From NCBI GenBank assembly GCA_023333565.1, contig JAJKFH010001548.1:1550001-1614000 (forward strand): a stretch of DNA of 64,000 nt, in the 5' to 3' direction. Source of the stretch: Puffinus mauretanicus (lineage: Eukaryota > Chordata > Aves > Procellariiformes > Procellariidae). The notes under the pieces are model-generated. The model was not told where the DNA came from, made no database searches, and worked only from the letters and a program-made list of their open reading frames with translations. Below are positions 1-11,700 of this stretch, piece after piece; positions within the stretch are counted from its first letter, which is position 1, and each line of letters starts with the position of its first letter. The translations under genes and the position numbers were made by a program.

Positions 1-779
1 CTAGCCTTTATTATCTACTCGATTCTTCCCGTAAAACTGACGCGGGGCGAGGAGGAAATAGCAGTGTCTCCGCGGTGGGAAAGGCACAGGAGCACGTGGC
101 CCAGCGTATGAGCACTGCAGCGCGCCGCGATGCGCCCTGCATCCTGCAGCCACCCGGCTGTGGCACAAGGGCTGGTCAAGCAGTCATGCCATCTTCTCTC
201 TTTCTGGCAGTGACACCAGCTTGCCCTTAGCTAAGGTGGTGAGTCAGTAAAGAACAAACAATACAATATCGAAATACCTTTTTTTTTTAACTAAGGAGCA
301 AAAACCAATGAGTATTAAGCACATAATTCCTACTTTTCTCAAATATGGAATTATTAGGAGTACATAAAAACCACATGCTTGCTTGTTCTCTGACAGCACC
401 TTGGGACTGCCAGAAAGATTGTCAGTAACTTTCTACCACTCCTGCCAAAGGAAAGCTCCTGAAACACATTGTAATGTCCTCTAAATGCTGCAGGGGAAAG
501 ATGTGTGCCAACAATTTCTGTCGTTTCTGGTTTTACTTGTAATCACACTGAAAGAACAGGTTGCCAAAAATGGATGCCATGAAAAGCATTAGGGATTATG
601 CAGAACTGTTTTCACTCTGCAGGTAAAACTCTGCCTCTTTCCTGCTAAATGCCCAAGACTCCGGTTCCCATCAGATTTTCCTTGAAGTGTTGGAAGGATG
701 CGTAACTGAGGAATAAAAAACAGTAGGTTTATTTCCTCAGGTGTCCGGTGAAGGACCAGCCTCACCCCACTGTTTGTCA

Positions 780-843
780 GGAAGGAAGGAAGGAAGGAAG
801 GAGGGAAGGAAGGAAAGAAGGAAAGAAGGAACAAAGGAAGGAA
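780..843. repeat. GGAA/GAAA purine microsatellite
   Basis: An imperfect GGAA tetranucleotide array with GAGG, AAAG and ACAA interruptions. One strand is entirely purine apart from a single C near the end. GGAA is the core of ETS-family binding sites, so arrays like this can attract ETS proteins, but there is no gene evidence here. Confidence 0.9.
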
Positions 844-3800
844 CCACATGAGAATAATAATTCCCTACTGGGGGCATATTTTGCACTTTTTGTTTTGCCA
901 GGTTGATTTTTGCTTGGGGCTTGCCAATTCATTCATTCTGATTGTTTGATCTATTTATTTATGTATTTAGGCCTTTTCCACTGGCAGGCAGTAATGATTC
1001 CGGATAGTTAAGAGTATCCTGGTGATGACCCACCAGACCTACTCAGGGAATACAGCAGCAGATGTGGTTTCTGTGCATAGTTTCTTTGCAGTGGGAGCTG
1101 GAATGAGCCCTTATTTGCCGTGGTCCCTAAGTAAATGTCAGTTGTTATAGAGGACTCAAAATCCGAACTTTAGACCTAACTGCAACGCAGGTAGAAAGCT
1201 GAATGCTTAACACTGCTAATCCCTGTGGCAGGGTCTGTGACCCAGCTAGCTGGAGCTGTGACTAGCTGGTGTGCAGTCTCTACCTTTCAGAGCTCTTCAT
1301 CCTCCCAGTTGGGAATGTGAAAAAGCAAAATCATTCCTTGACCTTTTTCGCTCAAATTAGAGTTTCTTTTTGTTCTCTTCCCTGCTGCCAAAGACCTCCA
1401 GGCCCCTCTGCAGCTCTGCCAGTGCTCTGCAAAATAGTGTTGCCCCAGCTGAAGGCTGAGGAAGCCTGTGGGGAGCTCGTTCTGCAGCAGAGACAGTGAC
1501 AGAGGGCAAGAAATGCCTCCCTGCCTTTCCAGTCCGGCTGGCGCAGGGGAGCACGGAGCACGCTGCTCTGTCGGGAGAGCGGCAGACTGCCGATGGCAAG
1601 GTGGTGACGCTGAGGCTCTAAGTTGCTAGAAGAGCAAGAGTTCTGCTTTACTGCCCACATATGTGTGATTGTTTCCCTTAAGTAGGTGTAAATGCAGTTT
1701 TGCTAGTGGCTTTAATTGGGTGAAACAAAGTGGAATACCCCTCTGGATACTCCTATCCTTTTTCCTTTAAGAAAGACCACCTGGAGAGCATTGGAAAGAA
1801 CCAAAACCAAGCACATTAGGTCCCGCAAGACTTATGTAGGCAACAGGGTTGGGTACAGGAGTAGTGCTTTTCTCTCTGAGATTTTTCAGTTGCATCTTAC
1901 CACTCTTAGGCAAGCAGTGGGCTCCCTGCCTGTTGCTCTTGGACAGATATGCTCAGTCCCCTAAGACAATTGAGTCTCTCCCATTCCTGAGCAGTCTGAT
2001 CCTGCCTTCTCTGATGTCACTCGAAATTGGGCCAGTTTGGGGCATTTGCCCTAAGAGACTGTACAAAGATGTCGCTCAGAGAAGAGTACTGATCGCTGGG
2101 AAGAGTAACCCATGCGGCTGGTGATGGCAAGGCTCGGTGGGCAGCCCAGAGCTGGGAGCACTCAGAGGGTCACTGCAATTCTGGCAGCGCGACTGCTGCC
2201 TTGTGACCCCGATGGGAGAAGAATCGACAGCCCCTTACGGACATTTCCACTAGAGGAGTGAGGTAAGTAAATGCCGGCTGGAAACCACCAGGGAGTTACT
2301 CAAGTGAGAGACCCAGCAGCGAAAGAGCAAAATGCCTCGGTGTGGAAAAACAAAGCGAAGCGGGAAGCTGGAGGATGCTGAGGAGAGGGGGCAATAGCAG
2401 GATGACTGGGGCAAGCGCTGGGTGGGATCCCGCGTCTGATCCTGGGTCTGGGGGGCAGAGACGGGCTCTCTTCGGGGGGAGTCTGAGCAGCAGGCATAAA
2501 GGACGTCTGCTCCCTTCTTTTTTCTTGGTGGGGTGGTCCCGTACCAGCCCCGTACATGAATCCCAGCCCGGGTGCAGTGACGGCTCCTGTTCAGCAGGAG
2601 AGGGGTGCCACTGCCGAACCGCAGGCGCCGCAGAGGAGACCGGTGCCATTAGGAGTCAGTCCTGCTGCGTGACCATGATGTCGGTGGTCGTAGCGTGTGG
2701 CCCAGCCCAGGCCCCCTGGCTCCGCGTGCCTTTGTGATAATCTTCTCCCCACAGAGCTGGGGCGGCCCTCTCTGTTCAAGCAGTGGAAAAGGGCTGGAGG
2801 TGGTCTGTGTCCTCCAATACCACTTCTGGTCATCGTTCTCAGGAAGGGTGTCCAGTGTCCCACACTAGTGGAGTGGGGGACGTAGCAGTACCAGAGATCG
2901 TTATCCACTGCAGCTTCTCTGGCAGGATATCATCCCCCGAAGATGGATCCCAAGCTCTCTTCTCTTGGATCACTTGGAAAGCAGTGAGTTAAGGAGGAGT
3001 TGGGGAGACATCCACAGCATCCCTGATTCACCCAGAGCCTCCAACGCCTCCCTGGCCCCTTCTCCAGAAAGTGTAGCAGTCTCCTCACCGCACTTGCTGT
3101 TTTGGAAAAGTTCGGTTGGTGTGTCCCATCTCTGATGAGATGATGCCCCAAGGCCACCTGCTTACAGGCAAAACCAAGCACAGACAGAATGGTTTGAGTC
3201 TCCCTTCTTGGCTCATCTGCCGATTTTAAGTAAGGATATTTGGGTTGTCTTTAGCTGTCTGAAGGGTGCAAGCCCTGGTGGGAAAAATGGGCTTTTAGCA
3301 ATGGTATGGAGAGGAGTGAACAATGGAGCGAGGCAAAGCACAACTCATTTGGGGCTTGCTGTTGCAAAGAATAGTGTGAAAGCAAGGACCATTTGCCTGT
3401 ACGATGCCGAGTTTTAACACATCATCCCTGTCGTCAGGGGCACTGCTTGCTTCTATTCTTACAGTTAAAACTGCAGGTTGTTGCACATAATTGTATGAAA
3501 CAGAGAGGTCCAAAGTGTCCTGTCACACATGAGCAGGCTGTGCGGACTGAAAGCGGTGAAGAGCATGGTCAACGAGATCATGGGGAAGAGGTCTCAGTTA
3601 CTCAGAAAGCCTTGCGTTTTATGTCTGGGAAGGAACGCAGCAGAGGAGTGGTGAGGAAAAACTGGAGAAAATGAGTGAAACTGGGTGGGAGAGTAGAAGG
3701 AAAGAAAAGGAAAATTTAAGGCAAACTAAAATGAAATCTGTGCCGGTGGTTGCGAGACCTTCATAAACTATGCTCGGGAACGAGAGGGTGATTTGCTGGT

Positions 3801-5931
3801 GTCACTCGCTTTGTGCAGAGGTGAGGATGCTCCCAGCGAGCACCCAGTGCCCTCTGCTGACACGAGGCCGAGCAGCAGCTTCTGCAGGGAGCCCGCACGT
3901 TTTCCGTTGCAGGCAGCTTAGCAAACGCAGGTTTCTGAGCTCTTAATTCCTCTGGCAACAAGAAAACCCAACAATTCCCCTCTGGGGAAATGCTGAAAAC
4001 GACGCTGGCCTGGCCCTCCCCGGAGCTCTTGCGGGTCCTGTGTCCTGCCTGTGCCTGCCTGCCAACGCGCGTCCTCACACCTTCCAGCGCACATGGAAAC
4101 ACCCGTGATTCAGCCTCACGAGATGCTGTGGAAAAACGGTCCTGTGAGAGTGGTACAAAGGCAAGGCTTGCAGCGAGAGACAGGCTGAGATAGCTGGGGA
4201 AACCAAACAAATAAGCTTTCAGACACAGAAATGATAACCTTTATTTTAGAGGCTGTTTTTTTCAAATGTGAGGATTGGGAACTTTTTTAACCATTAACGC
4301 CCTGGAAAGATTCGTGATGGCTACTATAAGTCCAAGTAAGGACTTCAGGCATTGGCAAACGAGATGCTGTGGCATTAACTTTTCCCGGCCCGTACCCAAG
4401 AGCGAATCTGCAAGTTTGAAAGGAGAGATGACTGTGTCCCGCACAGGTGAGTTTGGATACTCTGCCCGGGAAGGTTGAGGATGTAAAAGCCTATCTGGCT
4501 TTTATGGGCTGGACAAATTCACTGGACAAATAAGCCATCTGCATTATTTAATGCAAAGGCATCGTTTGTCCCTGAACCACAGTTTGCTGGGAGGCTGGGA
4601 GAAGTATCTCTCTTCTGGAGAAGTATCGTGTTAGCTTTGTCCTTATGTCTGCCAGGGAAAGGCTGTCGGCCAGATGACTTCTGGCCAGCGATACTTGTTC
4701 TTAGGTGAGCTTGTGACTTCTCATGCTGAGAGGGGAACTGCATTTGCCTCCTCCACTTCCCAGGAAAGCGACTTAGCCAGTGGGTGCTGATGTAAAAGCA
4801 GATACCACTGTCCAGCCCCTTTCCCTCAGGCTGTGTCCAGAAAGCGAGTGTCGCTGCCTCTGAGAGTGGTGTGAAGATGCTAAATCATTGTCAAGACAGG
4901 GCAGCCTGGATGGCTTTGGAGGCACAGGTCTCTTTTTCGGAGGGCTACTGTCTCTTGGTCAGCTGAACCTGGATTATAGTGGAATCTTAAAACCTCTCTG
5001 CGGGCTGTACCCCCCAGCCAGCGTCCAGCTCACATGTAGACTTGCAGCCCACGGTGGCCCAGGCTTACACCGGGAGCCATGAGCACTGGAAAGCACGTTC
5101 CTGTCTTGGGAAAGGCTTGCCTAGCTTCCTGACTCAGGCCCTCGAGCACCACAAGACAGTATTTTAGAGAAGCCAAATGTCTTCTAAATACTTTTACAAA
5201 AAAGACAGCAACAAGTCCTAACTGACATGTACAGAAGAGTCGCAGCATGCATGGGGTGATCATGTGAAAAACCTGATTTATGTAATGGCCCTGGAAAGAA
5301 ACCATGCTTGCTGAGTTAGATGTATAGGTGCAGTAAATGCCACATGGCCAGGCATGATAATAACTTCCTCTGAACACATGCCCTATTATTTTGAGCACTG
5401 TGAGTGGAAAGGGCACTGAATCAAAGAACAAAAAAGTCACAAATCACCTCAAAACTCTACTGCTCAGCTATATCTTAGGCAATCACAGGAAATTTTTCAT
5501 AGGGAAAATTCAGTAGATAGCCCAAAGCAGCTTCTCTCGCAAGGTAAGCAATAAAGGTGGCTCTGAAGAGGTGGCCTTGACCATGAAACAAGAACTACAA
5601 CTGGAGAAACATCCTGGCAGGGATGAGACTTCAGCTGAACGTCGTGTCTGGCTGAGCACTGGGCACTTCCATGGAGCACCTCCAACAGGTCTCACCTGGA
5701 GACCAGGTGCATCAGAGCATTTGCAGAGGGGAATTCTGCACTGCTCCCATTGCCTTTCATAACCTCCCCACCTGCTTAAAATATGATTTTGTGACGCCTT
5801 AGGCAGGGATGGGCAGAGCACTGATCTGAAACGGAGGGGAAGGTGGAAGGTGTCCAGCTGACTGTACAAGTGTGACTTCTTCACCGCATCATGTGTTAAG
5901 TGGATGACCCACCTGTGTCAGTGGAGGGTAT

Positions 5932-5952
5932 TTGTGTGTGTGTGTATGTGTG
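5932..5952. repeat. TG dinucleotide microsatellite
   Basis: A short TG run with one TA interruption, continuing into TG-rich degenerate sequence. No associated gene. Confidence 0.8.
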
Positions 5953-8339
5953 CCTGCATGCGGGTGGGGTGTTTGCAGTCTGCTTTGCCCCCACGATAGA
6001 TTCGTGCCTGGACTTGGTGCCCTCTAGTGTTGTGAATACTCCAGTATGTAAGAAAAAACTGTAAAACGGATTCCCTGCTTCAGAATTCGTGATTTTGCTA
6101 ACTCATAATACAGTAATTTTCTAATTATGCTACGCAGTTACAACTTAACTATTATTAGTTAAGATAACGTGACCCTGAGCATATCGGGTAATTACAGTCA
6201 CAACACCAAATACCTCAGGACATGTTTCTGTAAGTTGAAGCTAACATCTGAAAGGTCTTAGCCTGCAAAATACACCCAAATCTGTTGGATGTACAACACT
6301 TTACCTTACCCAACAACCCCTGCATCTGGAATATCAGAAATCTGGCAAACACCACACAACCAGTCACTCCTTGATGCAGTTTGGCAAGCCGCTAAAGCCA
6401 GTCTAAGTCTGTGCTGCCAGCAAGGGCAGCCCTGCCACCTCCCCAGGTCGCTGTAGGCTTTCATAGCCGTCCTCGGGGCAGCGCTGGTGCTCATGGATGT
6501 GACTGTGAGGTGCTGATCTGACTGGGAAAAAACACCACCACCATAACAGCATTTCCAGCTCTATCGGCGGTTTTCTCTGGCTCCCATGAGGCCATGAAGG
6601 GTGAGAGCAGAACCCCAGAGAAAGGAACTGGGGCAAGAGCGGGGCCGCCTGCTTCAGCCTCGGCCCCAGCGCCGGCGGGCTCCGGCTGGCCGCTGCAGTG
6701 CAGCTTCCCAGCGCCTCAGCAGCACCGTGCATCAGCCGCCAGCCGGACCACCACCAACTGCACGGGCTCGGGGAAGCTCTGCGAATAACCACCCATCCCC
6801 CAGCCGGCGTGGTGTGCCAGATGCTCTATTGCAAATCTTTCACCTTGATTGAATCAGCTTTTTAGCGGAAAATAATCCTACAGATGACCTCTGCTGATGT
6901 AATTTTGCTCCGTTAAACAACTCTTATATCAGCCTTCCAAAGTGCAAAAGCTGGTGTTTATGTCCTTGACTGTCCTGCCTGCCTCAGAGCCCTGATGCGA
7001 GGTGGCCCCTCCGTCGACTGCTGTCTGCATGATGCAAGAGGGGCAGCAGCGTTACAGTGCAGGCCAGTTGCATCAGACACGGACCCGCGTGAGGCAAACT
7101 GCCCCATGTGAAAGATGAAGTCATCCTTATCCCCCTGCAGAACAACTCCTGTTGAGCTTTTTTCCTGTGGAGATTGCATCATCAACCTGGCTGAAGCACC
7201 GAGCTGTGAAAAATCAGAAGACTTAGTGAGAAAACAGTGAGGAAGTTGACTGCTTAATTGAATTTTATATAAAATCCTTCCAGTTATTCCAATCTGACAG
7301 TCTAGCTTCTCTAGAATCGGTTATGTGATGATGGTGGGGAACTGATGGGACTTCTCAAAAGCATTTGCTGGAGAGAGATTGCTCAAATTTTGAAACAGAG
7401 AGAAATGGGGAGAATGTCCCAAAATAACAGGTTTAAAACCACAGTTCAGGTACACATCCTTGTGCAGCAACTGTTACTGAGAGCTACTGCCCAAGCCACC
7501 AAAATATGCACTAGCTCTGCCTACCCTCCATGTCCCAAAGCTTGGGAAGACAGCAAGATTTTGCAATGGGCCTGGCAGATCAAAACTTAAGAGCTAACTA
7601 GTTTGGAGGCACAATAAACTGAAGAGAGAGTGCCAAGATCAGTACTACTGGGAAAATAAACTCCCTCCTGCACAAGAAAGTTAGATTCCACATGGCAATT
7701 TGGTAAACACTGTGGTGGAGTCTTTTGCACAATAATCCTGGGATACTTCCAGGATAACACCCCTGAGCCACCCCAAAGATTCAAGCGATGAGTCACGCCA
7801 AATGCGCTGTTAGAAGTTTAATTCTGAGCGTGAGAGAAGCCCCCCGGCCATGGCCATCTCGGGTTGCTCCGGTGTTTGCCTGCCTACACACGTTCTACGT
7901 GCGCACGGCGTGGCAGAGCCGCAGCCAAAAATGGTAAATGTGTTCATTTCTCGTATTCACTCTCGCTGACGGCGAGGGGTGGTTGGACAGGGCCTCGTCC
8001 AACCTCCAGAAGCATGGAGCTGAGATGCCAAACAAATCCAGGTCTTGGGGACGAGGTCCTCGCCTGGGGCTCCCGGCTGCCTTCCCCGCCCCACGGCACC
8101 CCCTCCGCTGCTGCCGGCGGCTGTTGAGCCCACACGGGCACGAGTGGCCCGGGGTTTCTCTTTTTTCACAGACGCCCTGTGGCGGCTCCGCGCTCCGCTC
8201 CCCGCCCCGCGGCTGCCGGGCCCGGTGCTCGGCGCCACAGGTCGGCGCCGCTCCCGGCCGCCCCGGCAAGGGCCGCTCCTTTGTATAACTCCGCCCAGGC
8301 GGCGGCGCCCGCCAATGGGAGCCGGCGGGGCGGGGTGGG

Positions 8340-8721
8340 GCGTGGCGGCGGCGCTCCCGGCTGCCCGGGCACGCCGCGCTCGCTCCACGCGGGGTCCTGC
8401 CGGTGCTGCCTGCGCCGCTCCGCTCCGCTCCGCTCCGTCCTGCCTGCCCGCCCCGCTCCGCACCGTCCCGCCGGTGCTGCCCGCCCCGCTCCGCACCGTC
8501 CCGCCGGTGCTGCCTGCGCTGCCTGCCCCGCTCCGCACCGTCCCGCCGGTGCTGCCTGCGCTGCCTGCCCCGCTCCGCACCGTCCCGCCGGTGCTGCCTG
8601 CGCTGCCTGCCCCGCTCCGCACCGTCCCGCCGGTGCTGCCTGCGCTGCCTGCCCCGCTCCGCACCGTCCCGCCGGTGCTGCCTGCCCCGCTCCGCACTGT
8701 TCCGCCGGCACCGGCACACAG
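8340..8721 (+). other. EDA2R: Probable non-coding first exon of EDA2R
   Basis: The + strand sequence ending at 8721 reads ACACAG followed by GTAAGC, a near-ideal splice donor, just downstream of CCAAT and GC boxes. The next good acceptor in a known exon is at 14301-14302, in front of the EDA2R start codon. The exon would therefore be 5'UTR. Its start is a guess from promoter motifs. A second donor (GCGGTGAGT near 8823-8831) could be used instead. The exon body is mostly the GC-rich minisatellite described separately. Confidence 0.5.
8451..8708. repeat. GC-rich 33/42-bp minisatellite
   Basis: Seven tandem copies of a GC-rich unit beginning CCCCGCTCCGCACCGTCCCG start at 8451, 8484, 8526, 8568, 8610, 8652 and 8685. 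The spacings are 33, 42, 42, 42, 42 and 33 bp. The 42-bp form is the 33-bp form plus a 9-bp TGCGCTGCC insertion. All units are multiples of three, so every frame stays open through the array, which creates several long spurious reading frames. A pentamer run (CCGCT) at about 8415-8437 precedes it. The array is nearly homogeneous, suggesting recent expansion. Confidence 0.93.
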
Positions 8722-11700
8722 GTAAGCCGCGGGGTCCGCGCACCTGCCTGCCCGCCCGCGGCGGCGGTCCCGACCCTCCCCGGTGCCGCTGTCACCGCCG
8801 GGCGGGGGCTGTTGCGGGGGCTGCGGTGAGTGCCGCACCCGGGAGGGCAGCGGCAGCGATACACGTGGGCTGCAGCCGGCTCCGGCGGGCACCTTCGAGC
8901 GCCGGGGGCTGCGGGAGCCCGGGGGTGCTGGGCCCGGGGGTGCCGGGCGGGGCGATGCGGGGCGGTCGTGCCGCCGCGGAGACCCTCGCCGAGACGTGCC
9001 CGGGCATATCCCGGCGCGCTGCCCGCCTTCCCGCGGGCGGGCGGCGGGGGGCGCTGGCGGGGCCGGGCGGCCCGGGGCCGCGCCGGCAGCTCGCCCCGCG
9101 TGGGTCGGGCGGCGGCCGGGCTCCGCGCGTGGCGGGCCGGGGGGGGCGGCGGGCAGGCCGGGGCTTGCTGGGCGGCGCGGCGGGTGGGCGGGCGGCCCCC
9201 GGCACAGCGGGGACCCGCAGGCGGGCGGCCCCGGGGCGCGCCCCACGGACGGCACCCGCCCGCCGCCCGCACCGCGTGGGCGGTGCACACGCGTGGGCGG
9301 CACCCGCCACACGCATCGCACAGCCGCGTGGGGCGGTGCGCACGCCGCGCTGCACGGCACGCCCGTGTCTCGCAGCCCGCCACCAGCCTCGCCCGATTGT
9401 TTCAGTCAAAACTAAGCTGTCGGATCCGCAGGCGCTGGCGCGGGGTGCTCGGTTCCTCCTCGCCTCTACGCGAGGATTTGGGGATGTACCGGTGATAGCC
9501 GCGTAACCAAGCGCTTGCTGGGGTCAGCTGTCGGGGCACACGGCGGTGTTCACCCCTTGAAAATGCTGTGAGTATTTTCACCTATCGAAAGGTGTCGGGC
9601 ATTTTTAGGGGCACATCTAAGTAGTTCAGAATAAGTACTGATTGCAAATTTCTTTTATTCATAACAGTCATTATTCAAATTACATGATGCTTTTCTCTTA
9701 GTGTAATCTGTGTGAGCTATTTACAATGGTGTTAAGAACTGAAGAAAAAAACAGGCACTCCAAAGAGACTGAATTATTATTGCAAGCAAGACAGTGACAA
9801 TTACTAAGAAGTAGGTGTGGGGAAAAAAACAGATAGAAATCCAAGGTTTTAAAAAAATTGATAGGAGTTTTGGAAGTCTTACTTGAGATATCTAGCAAGG
9901 CAGAGTGTGGATGTCCAAGGTGGATAGCCAGAACTTGACAAAAAATCAGTGGTTATGGTCCCAATCTGTAATTATTTATCAAACCTCTGTGCAGTGAATA
10001 TAGGAATAGAGCCCTGTAGCTGCAACCCGGGGTGGCCTAGGACTGAAGTCATCCACGTACTGGAGGGATGTCTTGCTCCTCCAGGACCCTGGGTTCTCCT
10101 TTCTCGAGCCTCGGTTGTCCACCGCAGCTTGTAGTCTGGCTCCTGCTCCCCACGGGCACGTGGCGCTGGGGGCAGCCCTTCCTTTGGGCAGGGATAAACC
10201 TGTGTCTGGGTGGGTGCCTTGTGGGACTCTGCAAAGCTGAATGGGAACAGCAGCAAAACCAGGAGTGATGCACTCTGTCCTGTGTTGGGGGGTTGGTGGT
10301 GGTTCTGATGCCTCCCTCTGCAGCTGAAGTGAGCAAGCAGGAGTAGAAAGTGAGCGTTGCAACCGGGGGGCTGTTGCAGTGCAGTGAAGAGAGATGAGAC
10401 CAGCCCAGGGTGCTTCCCGCCTGAGGCTGGGGTGTTTTCACCTAAAGCAAACATGAGTTCCCAGCCACTCCAAATTAAACAATTAGTGGACAATCTTGTG
10501 AGTAAAATTTCCAAATATATTGGAAAACTGGCTGATTTCCAAGCCCCATGGAAAGATTTGGATTCAGCCTTTTTTCCCCTATTTTTGCTTCCCTGAGCAG
10601 TCCTTCATCTACAAGGCATCCTATGGCAGAGTCACTCCCAGCACGGTTTGTAGCGTAGGGAGGCACAGAGAGATGCTGTCCGGCCAAAACGAGTGCAGAC
10701 TAATGAGCAGGAGCAGAGGAATGACTGAGCAAGAGACTGGGACTAGACACTGCCATACGCAAGGCATGCAGTAATATTTTCCAGATAACATTTCATTTTT
10801 TCCCCCTTCCTTTTCACTTGCAGTTCTTATTTAGGATTTCAGCTCTCTAGTTTTATGTTCCAATATATACAAGTATCTCATCTGAGCCGCAGTTACTGCC
10901 TGGCTGTGCTAGTCTGTCGTGCAGCAGAGTAGAAACCTCTTGCGACGTCCCGCTGGCTGGCGCGGTGACGTAGGAGAGCCGCCGCCGGTGTGCGGGTGTC
11001 GGAGCCCCGGAAGGTGGGTCTTGGCACCCCCCTGTCCCGGGCAAGCAGAGACCCACGGCTTGAGAGGACGGGGTCTGCGCCTGGGGCAGCGACCAGCCCG
11101 GCCCTGCCCGCCCTACCCACCCCCGTACCTGCTGGGCCGTGGTCAGACGGGGAAAACCAGAAGCGCTAACGCTTTCACGGATGATTTTTTGGTACCCTTT
11201 CACTTATTGATTTCCTTGCCCTCCTTTTCCTACCAGAATCCATTAGCTGGACACAAAAGAAATTTATAAATAGTTTAGATTCCCAGATAGTCTAACTTTT
11301 TTTTAAAGTTACATTTTCACAGGAAAAACAAAATGACAGAGCGCAGAACTGTCACAGGGGTGAATGAACTGCAACTTGCACTGTAGCTTTGCTGAAATGC
11401 TTTTTACCTCGTGCAGTGAGACTCGTTCAGCAACTCATGTTTTTGCTGTCTTGCATAATAATGCAGTGGGGAACACACTCTGCTCGCCTTGCTCAGGAAA
11501 GTTGTCCCATTAAGACAATAAAAGAGTCCTTTAATGAATTACGATGTTTTTAAGTTAGGAGATTTCATGCATCTCGAAACAATGTGCATACAAGCAGTAC
11601 ATTTTGCTTGCCTCCAACTTGTAAGTGCATTGATACTGTATCATGTTTATATTCCTCTTTCTTTGGCAAGTAAAATCTCTTGCTCTGGCAGTCACCTTGA

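Larger units (their letters stand above)
1..8170. other. Upstream intergenic DNA, no gene recognised
   Basis: No open frame in this stretch resembles a known protein and none is joined to others by convincing splice sites. Base composition is mixed. It holds a GGAA-rich purine array near 780-843, a TG dinucleotide run near 5932-5952, an AT-rich block around 6040-6260 and a modest GC-rich patch around 6600-6790. It may carry distal regulatory DNA for EDA2R, but nothing in the sequence proves that. Confidence 0.6.
8170..9420. promoter_or_regulatory. EDA2R: CpG island, probable EDA2R promoter
   Basis: About 1.25 kb of very GC-rich DNA dense in CpG, sharply different from both flanks. On the + strand there is a CCAAT box at 8312-8316, a GC box (GGGGCGGGG) at 8327-8335 and a weak TATA-like TGTATAAC near 8283-8290. 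These point to a + strand start roughly 8340-8400. The island lies about 5.6 kb upstream of the first coding exon of EDA2R, in the correct orientation, with a consensus splice donor inside it. Many long open frames cross the island on both strands; they reflect lack of stop codons in GC-rich DNA, not genes. Confidence 0.75.

Noticed and set aside
6218..6227. GGACATGTTT, a perfect p53 half-site upstream of EDA2R (EDA2R is a p53 target in mammals)
   Set aside because: No second half-site lies within the required spacing. Single half-sites occur by chance, and others at 35472 and 37459 are intergenic.
7957..9383. Several long open frames on both strands (up to 467 codons) across the 8-9.4 kb island
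   Set aside because: They are arginine/alanine/proline-rich artefacts of GC-rich DNA plus a codon-multiple repeat. They overlap in many frames at once and lack any domain.
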